Source: Porogramme epimiltina
Taxonomy: Eukaryota > Basidiomycota > Agaricomycetes > Polyporales > Polyporaceae
DNA length: 64,000 bases
Assembly: GCA_900155495.1 (NCBI GenBank)
Contig: FTLJ01000073.1
Location: 1-64,000, forward strand
Direction of reading: 5' to 3'
Every line of letters starts with the position of its first letter. The first letter of the stretch is position 1. The notes beneath the pieces are model-generated. The model ran no database searches. It worked only from the letters and a program-made list of their open reading frames with translations, and was not told where the DNA came from. Shown here in pieces: positions 1 through 12,800 of this stretch. Made by a program: the position numbers and the translations under genes.

Positions 1-3000
1 GTACTCGGGCGAGCGTGCGTCGGCGTCGCCCTCTTCGAGCTCCTCGCGGGTGCGGGTGTGGGGGACGGTGCTGGGCGGGGGCGGGTGTGGGTGCGGGCGG
101 TGGGCCCGTGCGGGGGTGCGGGGGACGAAGGCGAAGGCGGAGGTGAGCGAGGACGGGTCTGGTTCCAGTGCTGGGGCCTGGTGCGGAGAGCTGACCCGCG
201 CTGGGCTGGACGGGGTGCGTGAATCAATGGTGACGATGGGCACTGCGGCGAGATGGCGGGCACGGCGAGCAGGGCTCGATCGCGGGGGGCCAAGCTCGGA
301 CGAACGATGGTCGTAGTATCAGGCAAGGGCAGGCGGCAGGGGCAGGCAGCAGGTAGCAGTCCACGGCAGACCAAGGCATGGCCTCCGCACCTCCGTCCTC
401 TCCCAAAACACCGGCAGTCCTCTTTTGATCGGCCACGCGTCTCTTCCTCCTCCCCATCTCCACATCCGTCTCGCTCTCTCGTCCCTCTCCCCCGACCGCC
501 GCAGAATATAATCCCCCCGCTCCCCGCAGCCTCCCCACGTCCGCCCCGTGTCCGCCCCGCCCCATCGCCGCCCTCTCTCACCGTCCCAGTGCGGCCCGGC
601 CGCGCCACGCCCCCGCCAGCCCGACTCTGGCATAAGCGTTATCGAAGTCCGCAATCGCCCTCTTTCCGCACACGAGGCCCCCCACCCGTGCAGCTGCCCA
701 GTGCTCAGTGATCCTGCAGCAGAGGAGGCCGTGCCTGTCCCCGACCGCCGCCTCTGCGGCCCCGAAGCAGAGCTGCAGCTCTGACGCCCCCATATATATC
801 TATCTCTTTCGGACCTAGTACCTGGCCAGCATCGGGCCCGACGCACCAGGCGCGCTGTGAGTATTGTCTCCTTGGGCTCCTCCGCTGAACACACCAACGC
901 CCCGGCCGTGGTCGTCTTGGCCCGCCCTCGTGTTGCAGAAGCGGTTTATCCATCGATTACCCCCGCCCATGGGAACTCCGCTCGCGTGTGTCGTTGCAAA
1001 GGAGCCTTTGCAGACGACTGTCCGTGCAGATACCCGGCGCCTTGAGGCCCCAGTACCGAACGGCTAAGGCCAGACAATGCAAAGAAATACTTTCGCATAT
1101 CCTCTCGTCAGGTCTGTCACAGCGCCAGATTTTCTGCATCAGCGAGCGCCGCAACGCGTCCCCAAGAAGCCGGTCGACCTTCGCAGAAGACGTTCATGAT
1201 ACGCATGGTGGTGTGCTATCACGTGCGAGGCCGCTCACTCGCACCCTCCTTCCCGTTCCCTCACCAGATGCACGCTTCATAAAGCGAATAGCAGGGTACG
1301 CCATTCTGGTCGTTATGGTGTGTGCCTCATTTACCCTCTCGATGAACAATGTCGCTAACAGGATGTGGAGAGTGACGCGCAATTACCCATCGAACTGCGG
1401 CGAAGTCGAGAAGAATAAACAAGCACGCGGGCAACGCCTAGGTCGCGAAGAAAGGTGTCCAATATTAGCGTACCTGTGGGCATGTATGCTACGACGGTGA
1501 CCGAATTACACAGTCAGACTACCCCCGAAACCCAAATACGCCTCCCCTCAACCACCTTGACATGCGTAAGGCCGTGCACCGTGAACCACCCTTCAGTTTG
1601 TGGATCACATCGGAGGTCGTATGTGCTGCGAGCGACCATATTCGTGAGAAGACCTGCGGCGTCCTTACGTTTTCCTGGCCCCTTCAGACGGAAAATGAGG
1701 GAGTGGGCCGTAATCGAGGGCGAGAAAAGGCTACAGCGCCCTACGAGGTGTCTCCAGTGGAACGAGCCCGGAACGACGCCGGAATGATTGCGTACGATAC
1801 CGCCCGGACAGGTCTACCGCTGGCCGAAAGAGCGCGCGCCCTCAAATTCAAGAGAGCTCGAGGCCGTGGACAAAGGCGGAGATAGAGGGATGAAGCAGGA
1901 GGGCGATGCTGGTGAAGGTGCCGACGCTCCGCAGGGTCTTAATATATGTCTCTTCTCCAGGTACAACCACAACCAAACTCAAACCGGTCCGACATTAATC
2001 TCCGCAAGACTCAGCACCCTCTAATGGGCTTCCTAGCACAGGTCGCCTTCGCCAACCGCACTCGTTTGAGGGTCGTCACGCCTCTGTTCGCTCGAGGCCG
2101 AGGAATCATTTGATTCGCACCCCATAAACGCGCTTCAATTGTGCTCTCGAGCCGGGGTATGTTCTCTGCGCTGTGATCCGGTATCCCTCTCCGCCAGCTG
2201 ACATTGTGCACTTCTAGGTTATACGCCAACTAGATATAGCGTCTTCTGAAACTCGCCTTATATCCCTAGAACAACCACACGTAATCCTCCGCGCGCGGGT
2301 CACGCTTTTTGACGTCGAACGTCCGCGCGCAGCCCTAAACGAAGTCACCACGCCCGTCGTTCAGTGCAAGCATCGACCTTCCAGCCGCAGCATCCCCAAT
2401 GACCACGAAAGCCCGTCATTCCGATGACACACCGACCGTCTAGTGACAACCCGGTGGCAGGATCGGCCCCAGTCTTGTCGCTGCGTGACAAGCACTGTAG
2501 CCCCGGACGTGTCGCGGGAGATCACTGTCCCGCGCCTCCCCCGCGCATTATGCATCCGTGACGCCAGAGACGTACACCGCCCAGTACGCTCGCTCCTTTC
2601 CAGACTTGCACACGATCCCGTGCCACCTCCATCCACCCCAGTGCTGAACGCACCCGCGCGGTCGCAAGATCCCGGAGGGCAAAGCCGCCACAATTCGGCG
2701 TCTGTGACAGCGGCGGTCCCCTCCGCGTCCCCCCCCCCCTATTCGTTCTGTGCTCCAGGCCTCCCGCGACCCCGTTCTACGACCCCGCGGCCGGTCTACG
2801 ACCTCGACTGCGCCAGAAACCGTCACAGTCGCCCCCAGAAACCCGACTGCGCACCGCGACGCTCCACAAGTGCCCCCTCCGGATCCTCCGCCAGTGACAA
2901 GTGTCCGTCTGCCTCCGCACGCCGATCCCGCCCCCGCCCCCGCACGAGCACGGCACGGCGCTCCGCAGACAGGGGGGTGGCCTCAGGCCTCAGTCCCCGC

Positions 3001-3938
3001 GCGCACGGCTGTGCTCCGCCCCGCGCCCGCCCGTCCACCCCAGCGGCCGAAATTTTCGACGCGACAGGTGACCTGCGGGCCTCCGGACAGGAAATCGCGG
3101 TCATCCCCACCGTCATCGCGCGGGGTGCATCCGACCGCCGTCCGCGCGATCCGTTTTATCGCTCGACGGGCGTGCGGCTGGAGGGGGGAGGCTCGGAGCG
3201 CCGTGTGCCCTGTCCCCCAGTTCGCGGCTCGCCTGGAGTGCGCACTTGCTGCAGGATGCAATACGCGTCTCACGCGCGCGCACGAACTCTATCCGCGCCC
3301 GAACTCTAACTAACCGTGGGGTGGGCGTACGTGGCACGTCGCCGCCGTGCGGATGTTTTTCCCCATTCCCATTCCCACTGCACGTGCGCTCGCGCCGGGG
3401 ACGCTGCGTATACGGGATATCGATACTGCTCCCCCTCGTCACGCTGGGTGCTGTACAGTGTACAGGTGGTGTCCACCGGCCCCAGCCCCAGCCACACCCC
3501 CAGTATTCCACGACCACCTTCCACACTTCCTCGCCACTCGATCGTCGCTCGGAAGGCCGGCGCGCGGGCGGGGGGTCTCGAGCGCAGCCTTTAGCCTTTC
3601 GTCCCGCCCTGCCCGAACCGCCGGGCCCGGCCCCACCGCGCCGTACGCCCAAGTCTCCATCCGGGCGGGGTGCCCTTCTCGCCCTTGATTCCCTAGCACG
3701 ATTCTCCCGCAGCCCGTAGCACTGGAGGGTGTGCATGTGTGTGTACGGGGAGGGGGGGGTTGTAAAGAGACTCCGCGGCGGTATATAGCAGACGCGGCGC
3801 GCCGGCGGCAGGGTGGGGAGGGGGGCCAGGGCCCAGGGGCGCCCGCTGGGTGCTGAGCGTGGCCCGCTTTTCAATATGGCGTGGCGGGCGGGAGGAATGG
3901 GCCGCATATTGCGCCATGCGTGCCCAGCAGCACCCGGC

Positions 3939-3963
3939 GCGCAAACGCAAACGCAAACGCAAG
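3939..3963. repeat. Microsatellite, GCAAAC hexamer
   Basis: About four head-to-tail copies of the hexamer GCAAAC lie in non-coding GC-rich DNA. A second hexamer array follows 50 bp downstream. Confidence 0.9.
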
Positions 3964-4014
3964 GGACCTCAGGGCACCCTCGCGATCGCTTCCATGATTT
4001 GGCCGCACTGTGCT

Positions 4015-4036
4015 GTAGCAATAGCAATAGCAATAC
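4015..4036. repeat. Microsatellite, AGCAAT hexamer
   Basis: About three and a half copies of AGCAAT. The unit resembles that of the neighbouring GCAAAC array, which suggests a locally slippage-prone stretch. Confidence 0.9.
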
Positions 4037-6769
4037 ATACAATTGCAATGCGCAAACCCGAAATGCCACCGCCCAGCGGTGACCGTGTCACGTCCTCGGG
4101 AGGCGCGTGCGCGATGCGCCCGTCCCTTTGTCCTACTAGTACGCCCAGCCCCAACCCAATATCCCCGTGAAGTCACGACAACAGTCGTCGAAAGCGCCCC
4201 ACCCGGCGCGACCGCCGTGACGGGGGGCGCAAAACGCCCTGCGATCACGACCGTCCGAGGACGGCGCCCCCCCGGCGTCACGCGTTCACGCGTTCCAGAC
4301 ATTTCCCCCATCGACTGCAGCCACCGCGCCCGTGTGCGGCCACGTTCGACGCCCCCAACCCCCCGCTCCCCCGGAGCGACCGCGCTCGTGATCCACGCAC
4401 GCTCTGTGGCGAGGCGCCACCGCGCCCGCGCGGGCTCGAACATACAAGTCCATACGCGCCCCCCGGCCCCTCCTCGCGCGCGCCTAAGCCTCCGAAATCC
4501 GTTTTCGCGGCTTCGCGTCCGCGAAATATCTGCGCGCGCGCATGCACGTTCGCGCCTGCCTCGTCTCGCCTGTGGCGGCGCGGAAGCTCCCCCTCCCCTC
4601 CCCTTCCCCGAAAGGCAAACATGCCGGCCATTCGTTTGCTGCGTCTCCTCCCTCACAGTGGGGCACCCCAGAACGCTAAAACGTGCCGCGCATGTGCACG
4701 TCTCCCCGGCGACGACGAACCACGTTATGCGCGCTTCACATGCGCCGCCCCCCTCCCCCAATTAATCCAAATTTCTCGACCCGAAGCTGCTCACGCCCAG
4801 CTCCAGTGCGCTCTGGGGGAGCCACCAAGGGCCGCACGCGCGATCGCGAGCGGCGGGGGCCCGGTCAGCTGCTCGCCCCGGCACATCACGGCGCCTCGCA
4901 GCTGACCGCCCAGCCCGCCCAGCTGGCGCGTTCGGGACGCCAGGTACTGCTGTTGCGCTGTATACTTACATATGTGTCTTTTATAATTGTGTGGCTGGAG
5001 CCTGGCAGCTGGCGTGCGCAGCGCGGCCGGCATGGCCCATGTGCGGGGGAGACGCGACATGGATGATGGCACCTGCTCTTCTGCACCTGCTAGTGCTATA
5101 TGGACTGTCACGCTCTGCTTATGGCCAGCACTAGATAATGCGGGTGTGAGTAAACACCTTCGCGTCACCCCGCGCGAGAGAGCGAGAGAGTAGTCTAGAA
5201 CACGCGCGACCCCCACTCCCCTGTAGACTCAACGTTCACCACCACCGCATATACGCACGCACCCTTCCATCCGACCTTCCGCCCAGCACAGACGCACCGA
5301 TATGTCCACCCGCAGCGCCCCCGCCCGCTCGGCCCCCCGCGATGGGGCTCGAGCAGGCCCGACGCGGCTTATATCTTATGGAATTTCCCCCCGTTCCCAA
5401 GCTCAAACTGCGCTGCGTCCCCATGCTCTCTCGCGCGCGGGCAGGTGCGCGCGTGCGCAGGCAGCACTTCGGGAAGCGCACAGCAACCGGAGGGCCCGTG
5501 CGCCGTGCGCCGTGCACCGTGCGCGTGCGTCGGACCGAAGCCCCAAGCTTTAGGAATCAGGACATAAGAATCAGGACATAGGATGCAGGAAACAGAACAG
5601 GCCTCAGGTGCTGCGCAACAGGCTCCGCCGCTTTTGTAAAAGCGCGGCCTTCGCGCGTGCCCTTGAAGCTGAGGGAAGTTCGCGCCGCGCCGCGCTGCTT
5701 CGCGGGCTCGCCGCGCCCAGCCCCCACGAGCCACGCGCGTCGGCCGCGGCCGCTCTGAGATGCATATACAAGAACGAGGACCGCGGCGAAGAGCGGGAGG
5801 ACAGCGCGCGCGCGTGCCGCTCCGTCCCGAGCGGGTGCGGGAGACCACGACGAGGGCGGCCTCGCACCGCGCGAGCCATGGGGTGGACGCCAGCTCCTGG
5901 ATGTGTATTGCAATATTAAATGTCGAGGCTCGAATGCCGACGCGGACGGACCCGCGCCGCGCGACGGCGTCGGCGCACGTCGCAAGGGTCTCAGGCCTGA
6001 GGTAGGTCGTACTATAGTAGATCGTAGTAGGTGACATGTGAGATCCACCCGCACACGACCGCGATCCAGCTCAGGCGGGCCTAACCGCGTGCGGGCGGCG
6101 CGCAACACTTAATGAAAAGGCGGCGGCTCGGGAGTCGGGGCCTCGGGCTGTCGGCGAGTCGCCCCTAACTGGCACTCCACCCAGGGGCAAGAGGGAGTAA
6201 GCAGGTGGGGCGTACCTGGATGGCGGTGAACCGTGACCCCGTCCCGAGCGCTGTACAGGTACGTACTTGGCCTGTCAAGCACCCAGATCACAGATGTCAG
6301 ACACTCACACAGACACTCGGACACTCAGACACTCGAGCTAGCTCCCTGGGGATGATGCAGCTGCAGTCTTACTTAGGGGTGGGTGAGGGTGCCGAAGATG
6401 CGCGCGACCCGGCACCTGCGCCGCGCGTGTCAGCTGCCCCGGAGTCTTGCCCAATGCGGGGCGCACGCACGTACATAGCAAATCGCAACTTGTAAGTAAG
6501 CAGCAAGAGCTACTAGCGCGGCGCGAGACCCGCGATCGACGGTAGGAACAAGCTCGCGTCCTTCCCAAGAACGCCGCGGGCCCGCTCAGAAGGGGGCCCC
6601 GGGCCCCCCAACACGGCGCGCCTTTATCGCTACTAGACCCGTGGGCCGTGCCCGTATCGCATACAGTAGTGCGCAAGATAGCAACGTTCGCGAGGGTAGG
6701 GTCCGGACGCTCCACAGACCCCTCGAACTGCTCTACGCACATACGTACATGCATTCAAAATCAGGGGGA

Positions 6770-7071
6770 GAGGGCACGTCTACGTACAATCCACACATCG
6801 CTTCTAGAAAATATACAAGACAGCGGCGGACTCGCGGGAGCTTCGACGCCGCCAAAATTGCACTCAGTATCGTATCGCGCGCGCCGAACACCAGGGGAGG
6901 AAGGCGCACCTCTACTTACACTCCACACACACCGCTTCCAGAAATACGCAGGACGGCGACAGGCTCGCGGGAGCCCCGAGCTTCGAGCTTCGACGCCCCC
7001 CCCCCCCCCCCCCCCCCCCAAATTTGCACGCACCACCGACAACTGTATCGTCTCGTATCGCAACCGCGCAC
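6770..7071. repeat. Degenerate two-unit tandem duplication with a C24 tract
   Basis: Two imperfect copies of a unit of roughly 130-170 bp lie head to tail, starting near 6770 and 6899. Shared blocks in the same order include a segment containing TCCACACA, GCTTC.AGAAA, CTCGCGGGAGC, CTTCGACGCC, AAATT.GCAC and TCGTATCGC. The second copy is lengthened by an uninterrupted run of 24 C at 6996-7019. No coding role is apparent. Confidence 0.75.
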
Positions 7072-8272
7072 CGCTGGCGATCACAAGGGCCCGCAGAAGG
7101 GGCGCGGAAGCAGGGCGTAGATGGACGTTTGAACGGGCGGAGTTGCGAGAAGCGCGCGGAAGGCGCGGACAGCGCGGCGCACGCAGGGGGGGCGAACCGT
7201 GACGGCCGTCGTCGTCTGAACTCTGAAGATCTCAACAGGCCTCAGGCCCGCGGCCCAGCCCGCGCCTGACGCCTGACATGGACACCTGAGGTGTGATCAT
7301 AAGCCTCAGGTCTGACGCCGTACGTGCGCTGGCGATCGAAGACGAATGGGGGGCAGACGGGACGGACGGGGATGCGACGCGGCGCGTGTTCGTCAGATCG
7401 GTGCGAGATGTCAACATTGGTGTCAGTGATGATGGGGCTCAGAAGAACATGCGAAACGCAGAAACGCAATGGCGTGTGCACAATGGCTACAGCATATGGC
7501 GCGAGCGGTCGCAGGCGGCTTTTTGGTGGGTGGGCCGTCTGCAGCGCACCGCGAGAGGAAGTGGTAGGGCATAACATATGGGGACCGGAAGCACGAAGCA
7601 TCGACGGCGAAAAAAAGGGGCACAAGACGGAACAAAAACGTGATCGTAGGTTTTGAGTTGTGTGGACTATAGAGAGCGTGGGGGGTATGGACGGCGTGAG
7701 GTGATCGAATGCAATTTTGACTAACAGAGCGGAGATACGATGCGGTATGGAGAGGGACAGCGTATGAGGGATAGATAGTGATAGAGAGATGATGCTGGAG
7801 AAGTATGCTTGTTGTGTATGAGTATGGGAAGGATACGAACGGCGACGCTAGGGCCATCATCGCGACGCGCACTGTCCGTAGAAGAACAACACGCTGCCAA
7901 CGACGCCGACAATAGCGAGAGGTCCTGGAGCGCCCTCCGAGGCGGGTTGCGAGGGGGAGCGCAATAGGACCGGGTTTTGCGACGAGGACGCCGCACGAGG
8001 ACCTTGAGGAACCTGGGGCGCGGCGTACCCGGTACTTGGAGAGCGAGATAGCGATCATGACGATAGTTGAATATCACGAATGCGACTTGGAGTGGTGGAC
8101 GTGAAGGGGAACCGAGGAGCTATGAGTGCAATGCAACGAGGTGGGGCCGGAATGCGTCTAGTCGGGATGATGCGGGTGACAGAGAGAAAGGGGAATGCGT
8201 GAGTCGTGCAATCGTGTAGGGTCGTTCGATCGTCATCCAGTGGGAGAATAGCGGGGGCTCGCCTCGCCACTT

Positions 8273-9744
8273 TTACCGCCTCACAACGCCGGCCCGCCCA
8301 CGCTCGCGAGAGACCAGCCCGCTGCGACCGTTGCCATATCCAGGAGCGTTGCGGTCGACGCCGTACGGGACGTTGTCCAGCTCGTGTGCGCGCCTCCGCC
8401 CCCTCCTCTCCTCAACCTTCTCCACCACCTCGTCGTCAACCGCGCTGCTGTGCTGGGCCGCGGCCAGGTCGACACCAGACTCGCCGAGGCCCATCTTCTC
8501 AAACTTGGGCAGCGGCGGCGGGGAGCTGTTCCTCCGCTGGGCGAGCTGGCGGGCGGCGCGGACCCCGGCGGCAACGACCGGGCTGTGCGCGACCCAGTCG
8601 GCGACCTTCTCCATGCTGTCCAGGCGGGCGCGGGCTTGAGCGCTCTGGTGGACGTGAGCACGCGGGCGGGGGGAGCGGCTCGGCGAGCGTCGAGAGGATG
8701 ATGACCGCCCGTCAGGGTCCCGTCGCTTGCTGCGGCCCCGAGGCGCTGCCTCCGAAATTTGGGTGCGTGCCTTGGTGACACGCGCCGGCTGCGGGACGGC
8801 AAACGCGGTGGTGGTGTCGACGACGGGGTGCGCAATGCGGGGAGTGGGGGGCGAGGACGAGCTGTGGAGCGAGCGGGAGAGCATGGAGAGAGCCGAGCTC
8901 TTTTGAGAGCGGGGGGTCGTGGAAGTGGAAACCAGGAGGGAGAAGTAGGCCGGAAGACTCGCCCGGTTGCGACGTTTCTTACCGGTCAGAGTGTCTTCCT
9001 TTTCGTGGTCCTCCTCTTCGTGAGTCAAGGAGGAAAAGTCCGACGGCTTTCGTGAGTGACGCTTGGAGTGGACAGAGGAAGAGCAGGCAGGAATGGAAGG
9101 ACCGTCGGAGACGTCGTCCTCAGTGTAGCACTCCGGGGGAAAGCCTGGGGAAGCGCCGGCACTCGCAAGCGACGGGACGGAGACCGAGGACGTGCGACGG
9201 TGGAGGGCCGGGATGGTGGAACGATGGTTGGTAGTGGACGGACGGCGGGCGTACGTGAGAGATGACGCAGGGTGAAGGTGGCCGGTCGCGGAGGAAGGCT
9301 TGCCCTCTGCGTAGTCTGGGTGTACGCCGGAGTAGTACTCGTCGTCGGAGTGGCCGTAGAGGCCGGGGGAGACGTCGTGGTCTTCACATTCGTCGTCCAG
9401 TGCGGACCAGGAGGTGGAAGAGGCGGAGGAAGACGACTCGGAGTGACGGACCCGGTGGGTTCTTGACGCATCTAGTGAGCGTCCGAGGGCGGACGGAACG
9501 AGTGCGGGGACGTCGGCGAGGTGGGGCGGGACGGTGGCAGAGGAGCGGAGGTAGGGAGAGGGATGGGCACTGCTTGTTGTTGAGATGGAGGGCGAGGTGA
9601 CATCCAAGTTCTCGCACTCGTCGCTGCAATAGGCACGGCTGTGGGAGGGCGGGGTAAGAAAGGCATGGTGCGGGGTGTGGCGGAGGACGCTTACCCGTCT
9701 GTGAGGACCGGCCGGCCGCAGAGGAGGCAGACTTCTTCGTACAT
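8273..9744 (-). CDS. Ecl1-like zinc-binding protein (chronological lifespan regulator family)
   Basis: Two exons on the minus strand, 9744-9695 and 9638-8273, encode 471 residues. The ATG opens a short N-terminal part with the pattern C6-x2-C9, and the splice (donor GTAAGC, acceptor CACAG) joins it exactly to YCSDEC, giving C21 and C25. This C-x2-C...YCSxxC arrangement at the extreme N-terminus followed by a long low-complexity tail is typical of Ecl1-type proteins (Pfam Ecl1); in fission yeast, Ecl1 family members extend chronological lifespan and respond to zinc or sulfur limitation. The remaining ~440 residues are rich in Ser, Pro and Arg, with acidic patches, consistent with a disordered region. 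A TATA box about 80 bp upstream supports this start over the longer open frame reaching 10123. The gene stands alone between two long gene-free stretches. The role in this organism is inferred from the family only. Confidence 0.8.
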
Positions 9745-9822
9745 TGGAGGGCAGCGAGTGGGACGGTGAGAGCAGGGGAGGGGTTGGCGGATAGTCGGGG
9801 AGGGAGGACGTCGGGGCGGGGG

Positions 9823-9830
9823 TTATATAA
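9823..9830 (-). promoter_or_regulatory. TATA box of the Ecl1-like gene
   Basis: The palindromic octamer TTATATAA lies 79 bp upstream of the start codon at 9744. It is a rare AT-rich island in this GC-rich region, so it probably sets the transcription start about 50 bp before the ATG. Confidence 0.6.
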
Positions 9831-12800
9831 GAAACATTTGGACGAGGTGTGAAACGGGCGTGAAGGGGCCCAACCCAGGTGCACTTGTCCTCCCCAAAAA
9901 TATCTGCGCATGACTCCCTCTGCTCAATTCCACTCCACCGTGACCCGTCACAGATCTCGCCCTCCTTGGCGATCTTCTCGCGATCTCCCTCCCAAACAAG
10001 GCAGACATCCCCGCCCAGTCGCCCTTCCCACGGGGGTAGCGTGTCACGGCGTGTGTCACAGCCCCGGTGGGCGGTGACGGGGGTTGAAGCGCGCGTGTGG
10101 CACGGGCGAGCACGCCGTAGCACGTTCTCTGGGAGTGGCGAGCGCTCAGCCAGCGCTCAGCGACCCCTTTGTCCGTCCGCCGTCTTCCACGCGCGGACGG
10201 AGAGTCGAGAGGCCCTCGCAGGCCAGCGTGATCCGCAAACGTGGTTTCCAGCCCGTCGCCGCCCTCCTCCTCGGTGTCAACGTGCATCTGTCGGCTCACC
10301 ACTCTCCCTGCCAGCCTTGGCAGGCGCGCCCCGTCGCCCGTCCTGCGCGCCCTCTATCTCGCACCGGCCTATCGCGCAGAAACACGCCTCCGGACGCCCT
10401 CGCCGACTCCCCGCTCAAAATTCTTCACGCCTTCGCGTCCACCCGATCGCACAGAGAAAGAGAGAGGGCGCCCGGAGAGAGCCACAGCAACAGACAGCCC
10501 TTCGCCTTCGAGAGCCGCTCTGCATTCCTCGTTCCTCCCCGCCTCGCCCCTTCCTACGCTTCTCCCCTCCGCCTCTCAATGCAGAACCCGCGCCCGCGCC
10601 CCACGTCATTTCTCCGGTGGCCCCCGTCCGTTCTCAGCCCCCGCCCGGCCTGCGACCCTCGCGGTCGCCGCAGCGCCGCGCATGGTCCGCCTGTCATCCA
10701 GCACGATTAGCATGCGCCGTCCCCGAGCTTCCTTTCCCTTTTGCGCGCGCGCGCCGCTGCGTGTGCCCTCCCACTCGCCATCGCGCCGCTCTCACCTCAC
10801 CCCGCTCCGCGGAGCCAGCTCGCGAGCGCCGCGCCGCGCCGCCGGCGGTCGAGTGCTCGCTCGGGCCTCGGGCACGCAACAATCATCGAATAATTCGCCG
10901 GTGCCCCCGTCCGCGCCGCGCGCGCATGTACCAGATCCCGAGCAGCACCTATTATGAAGCCCGGGCGCCCGCCACACACGCCCGTCACGCTCACGCCGCC
11001 CCGAGCCCAGTCGCGCTAGCGCGCGATAATGGCGCGAAGCACGCACCCTCCGAGTCATCTTCCCGCCCTCGTACACAACCACAACCACCCCGCGCGGGCC
11101 GGTGGTGTCACCCCATGGGTCCCCGGCACCAGCGCAACAGCCCTCTCGGACGCCCGCCGCGGTGGCGCGACCATGGGAGGTACCGCCGCAGTCCTCGCGC
11201 CATGCCCGTCCGGGCGCCCGTCCTCCCCCCTCCGTCCGAACTGGGCCTAGCACCGCGTCGAGACGGCGAGCTTAGCCTTCCTTCCCCACACCAACAACGT
11301 TCGGACCCAGCCCGTGCCCCATAACTCAGCTTAGCGTTACTTAGCGTCACCAGCTGCCCGCGTCGCTCCCTGTACGGCTGTACGGCCGGCGCAGATGTGT
11401 TCTCGCACGTCCAGTCAGGGTCGTCAGCGCTTAAACCCAACAAGAAACATATTACTGCGCAAGCCAAGTTGAGGTTGTCGAGTCGAGTCGAGTCTAAACA
11501 AGCGTCCCCAGATCGCCATCGGCGCTGGAGGTCACGGCGACCACGACGGGCGAACAGTGGTGAACGTTGAACGTTGCTTGACGAACAATTCAGCGAGCCG
11601 AGCCCGAAGTGCGCCTCGCTTGCAGGCCACGCCCCGCGCCCCGCCGCGTAGCATGCAAGTACGACGCGCCCTCGATTTCTTCCGCGGCGCGTCGCCATAT
11701 CCGGCCACTCGGGCTGCCCGCTGGTCGGTCGGTCGGGCGCGGGGGTTCTAGCCTCTGACCCGCGCAAGGCCGTCGGGCGAGCACACATGTGTGTGCCACC
11801 GCGTCGCGTTGTGGGCGCAGCCGCCGCCCGCCGGTCGCCGGGCTCGGCCACTATACACCACCAGCACCAGCACCAGCACCAGCAAGGGGCACGCACGCCT
11901 AGAGCGCCCGCCACCCCTCCCCGCGAGGTGGACAGGCGCGAGCACGTTCTTTCCAGGCCCTCCCAACTTCGCGCTGTTCCGCGCGCCGGATCGAGGGCAC
12001 AATGGACGCGCGGGGCGTGGGCGCTGGGCGCGCGTGCGGCCGCTCGCGAAGCCCCCCTCTCCGGGTGCGCGTACCTCTACCTAGATCTCGGGCCCGGCTC
12101 TCCTCGGGTCTCGGGTGTCCTCGCCCATCGTCGGGCGTACGCGAACGTCCGCAACTGGCTCCCACCCAAACCGCAAAACCGCAAAACTGCAATCGCGCCC
12201 CCCGCGCCCTCCCGCCCCATCACACACGCGCTGCGTCCGTCGCGGCTCGCGGCTCGGGGGGCTCGCCACGACGCCTGCCCGCCCGCAAAGATCTGGCTGG
12301 CGACAATCACGCCTCGCGGCGCGCCTAGCGTGCCCGCACAAAACAGCCCTTCCATGCATGCACACGGCCCCGGAAAAAACACACCCCAGAGCTCCCTCCC
12401 TCCCATCTCGCGTCCCAATTGCCGCCCACGTCACCCCGACCGCCCAGTCCAGAGAATCCGGATATCCACCCTCTCCTCACTTGTCACCCTCACCCTCGCG
12501 CTCACCCGCTCGCGCACGCCAGCCTAGCGCCGACGACCCCGCCGGGCACCCCGGGCCGCACCGCCCCCATCGAAACCCACGCGCAGCGCGCTTCGCGAAG
12601 CACGTCGAACGCAGGAGAACCGGGGAGCGGCGTGCGCCCGCACACGCGCACCCTTACCGCTGCGTTTTTTGCCTTTTCGCTTTCGCGTTCGCGTCCACAC
12701 GCTCCCTCGCCCTCGCCCGCCTACTTACCGCGCGTGCGGCGCCCCTCCTGCCATATACGCGTGCCCCCCAGGGCTCTCGCTCGCGCTGGGCGCCTCGCGT

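Larger units (their letters stand above)
1..8272. other. GC-rich gene-poor region, left arm
   Basis: I see no gene I can support in this stretch. The base composition is very GC-rich, so long open frames occur by chance on both strands, and none carries a recognisable motif or a consistent splice pattern. TATA-like strings occur near 508, 793, 3781 and 5367, but none leads to a convincing coding start. A minus-strand frame is open from 318 to the left edge without an ATG; it could be an exon of a gene outside the window. The segment from about 7430 to 8272 lies downstream of the Ecl1-like gene and includes its 3' untranslated region. Microsatellites and one degenerate tandem duplication are listed separately. 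Confidence 0.6.

Noticed and set aside
1..318. Minus-strand frame open to the left edge (106 codons, Pro/His/Arg-rich)
   Set aside because: It has no ATG and no clear acceptor, and GC content is so high that open frames of this length are expected. It may still be an exon of a gene beyond the window.
2443..4765. Overlapping 240-320-codon frames on both strands
   Set aside because: Antiparallel frames in several phases at once are the mark of GC-rich non-coding DNA; translations are low-complexity Arg/Pro/Ala with no motifs.
9744..10123. N-terminal extension of the Ecl1-like frame up to 10123
   Set aside because: The spliced model starting at 9744 recovers the paired cysteines and lies just downstream of a TATA box; the extension has no family features and would read through the intron and the promoter.
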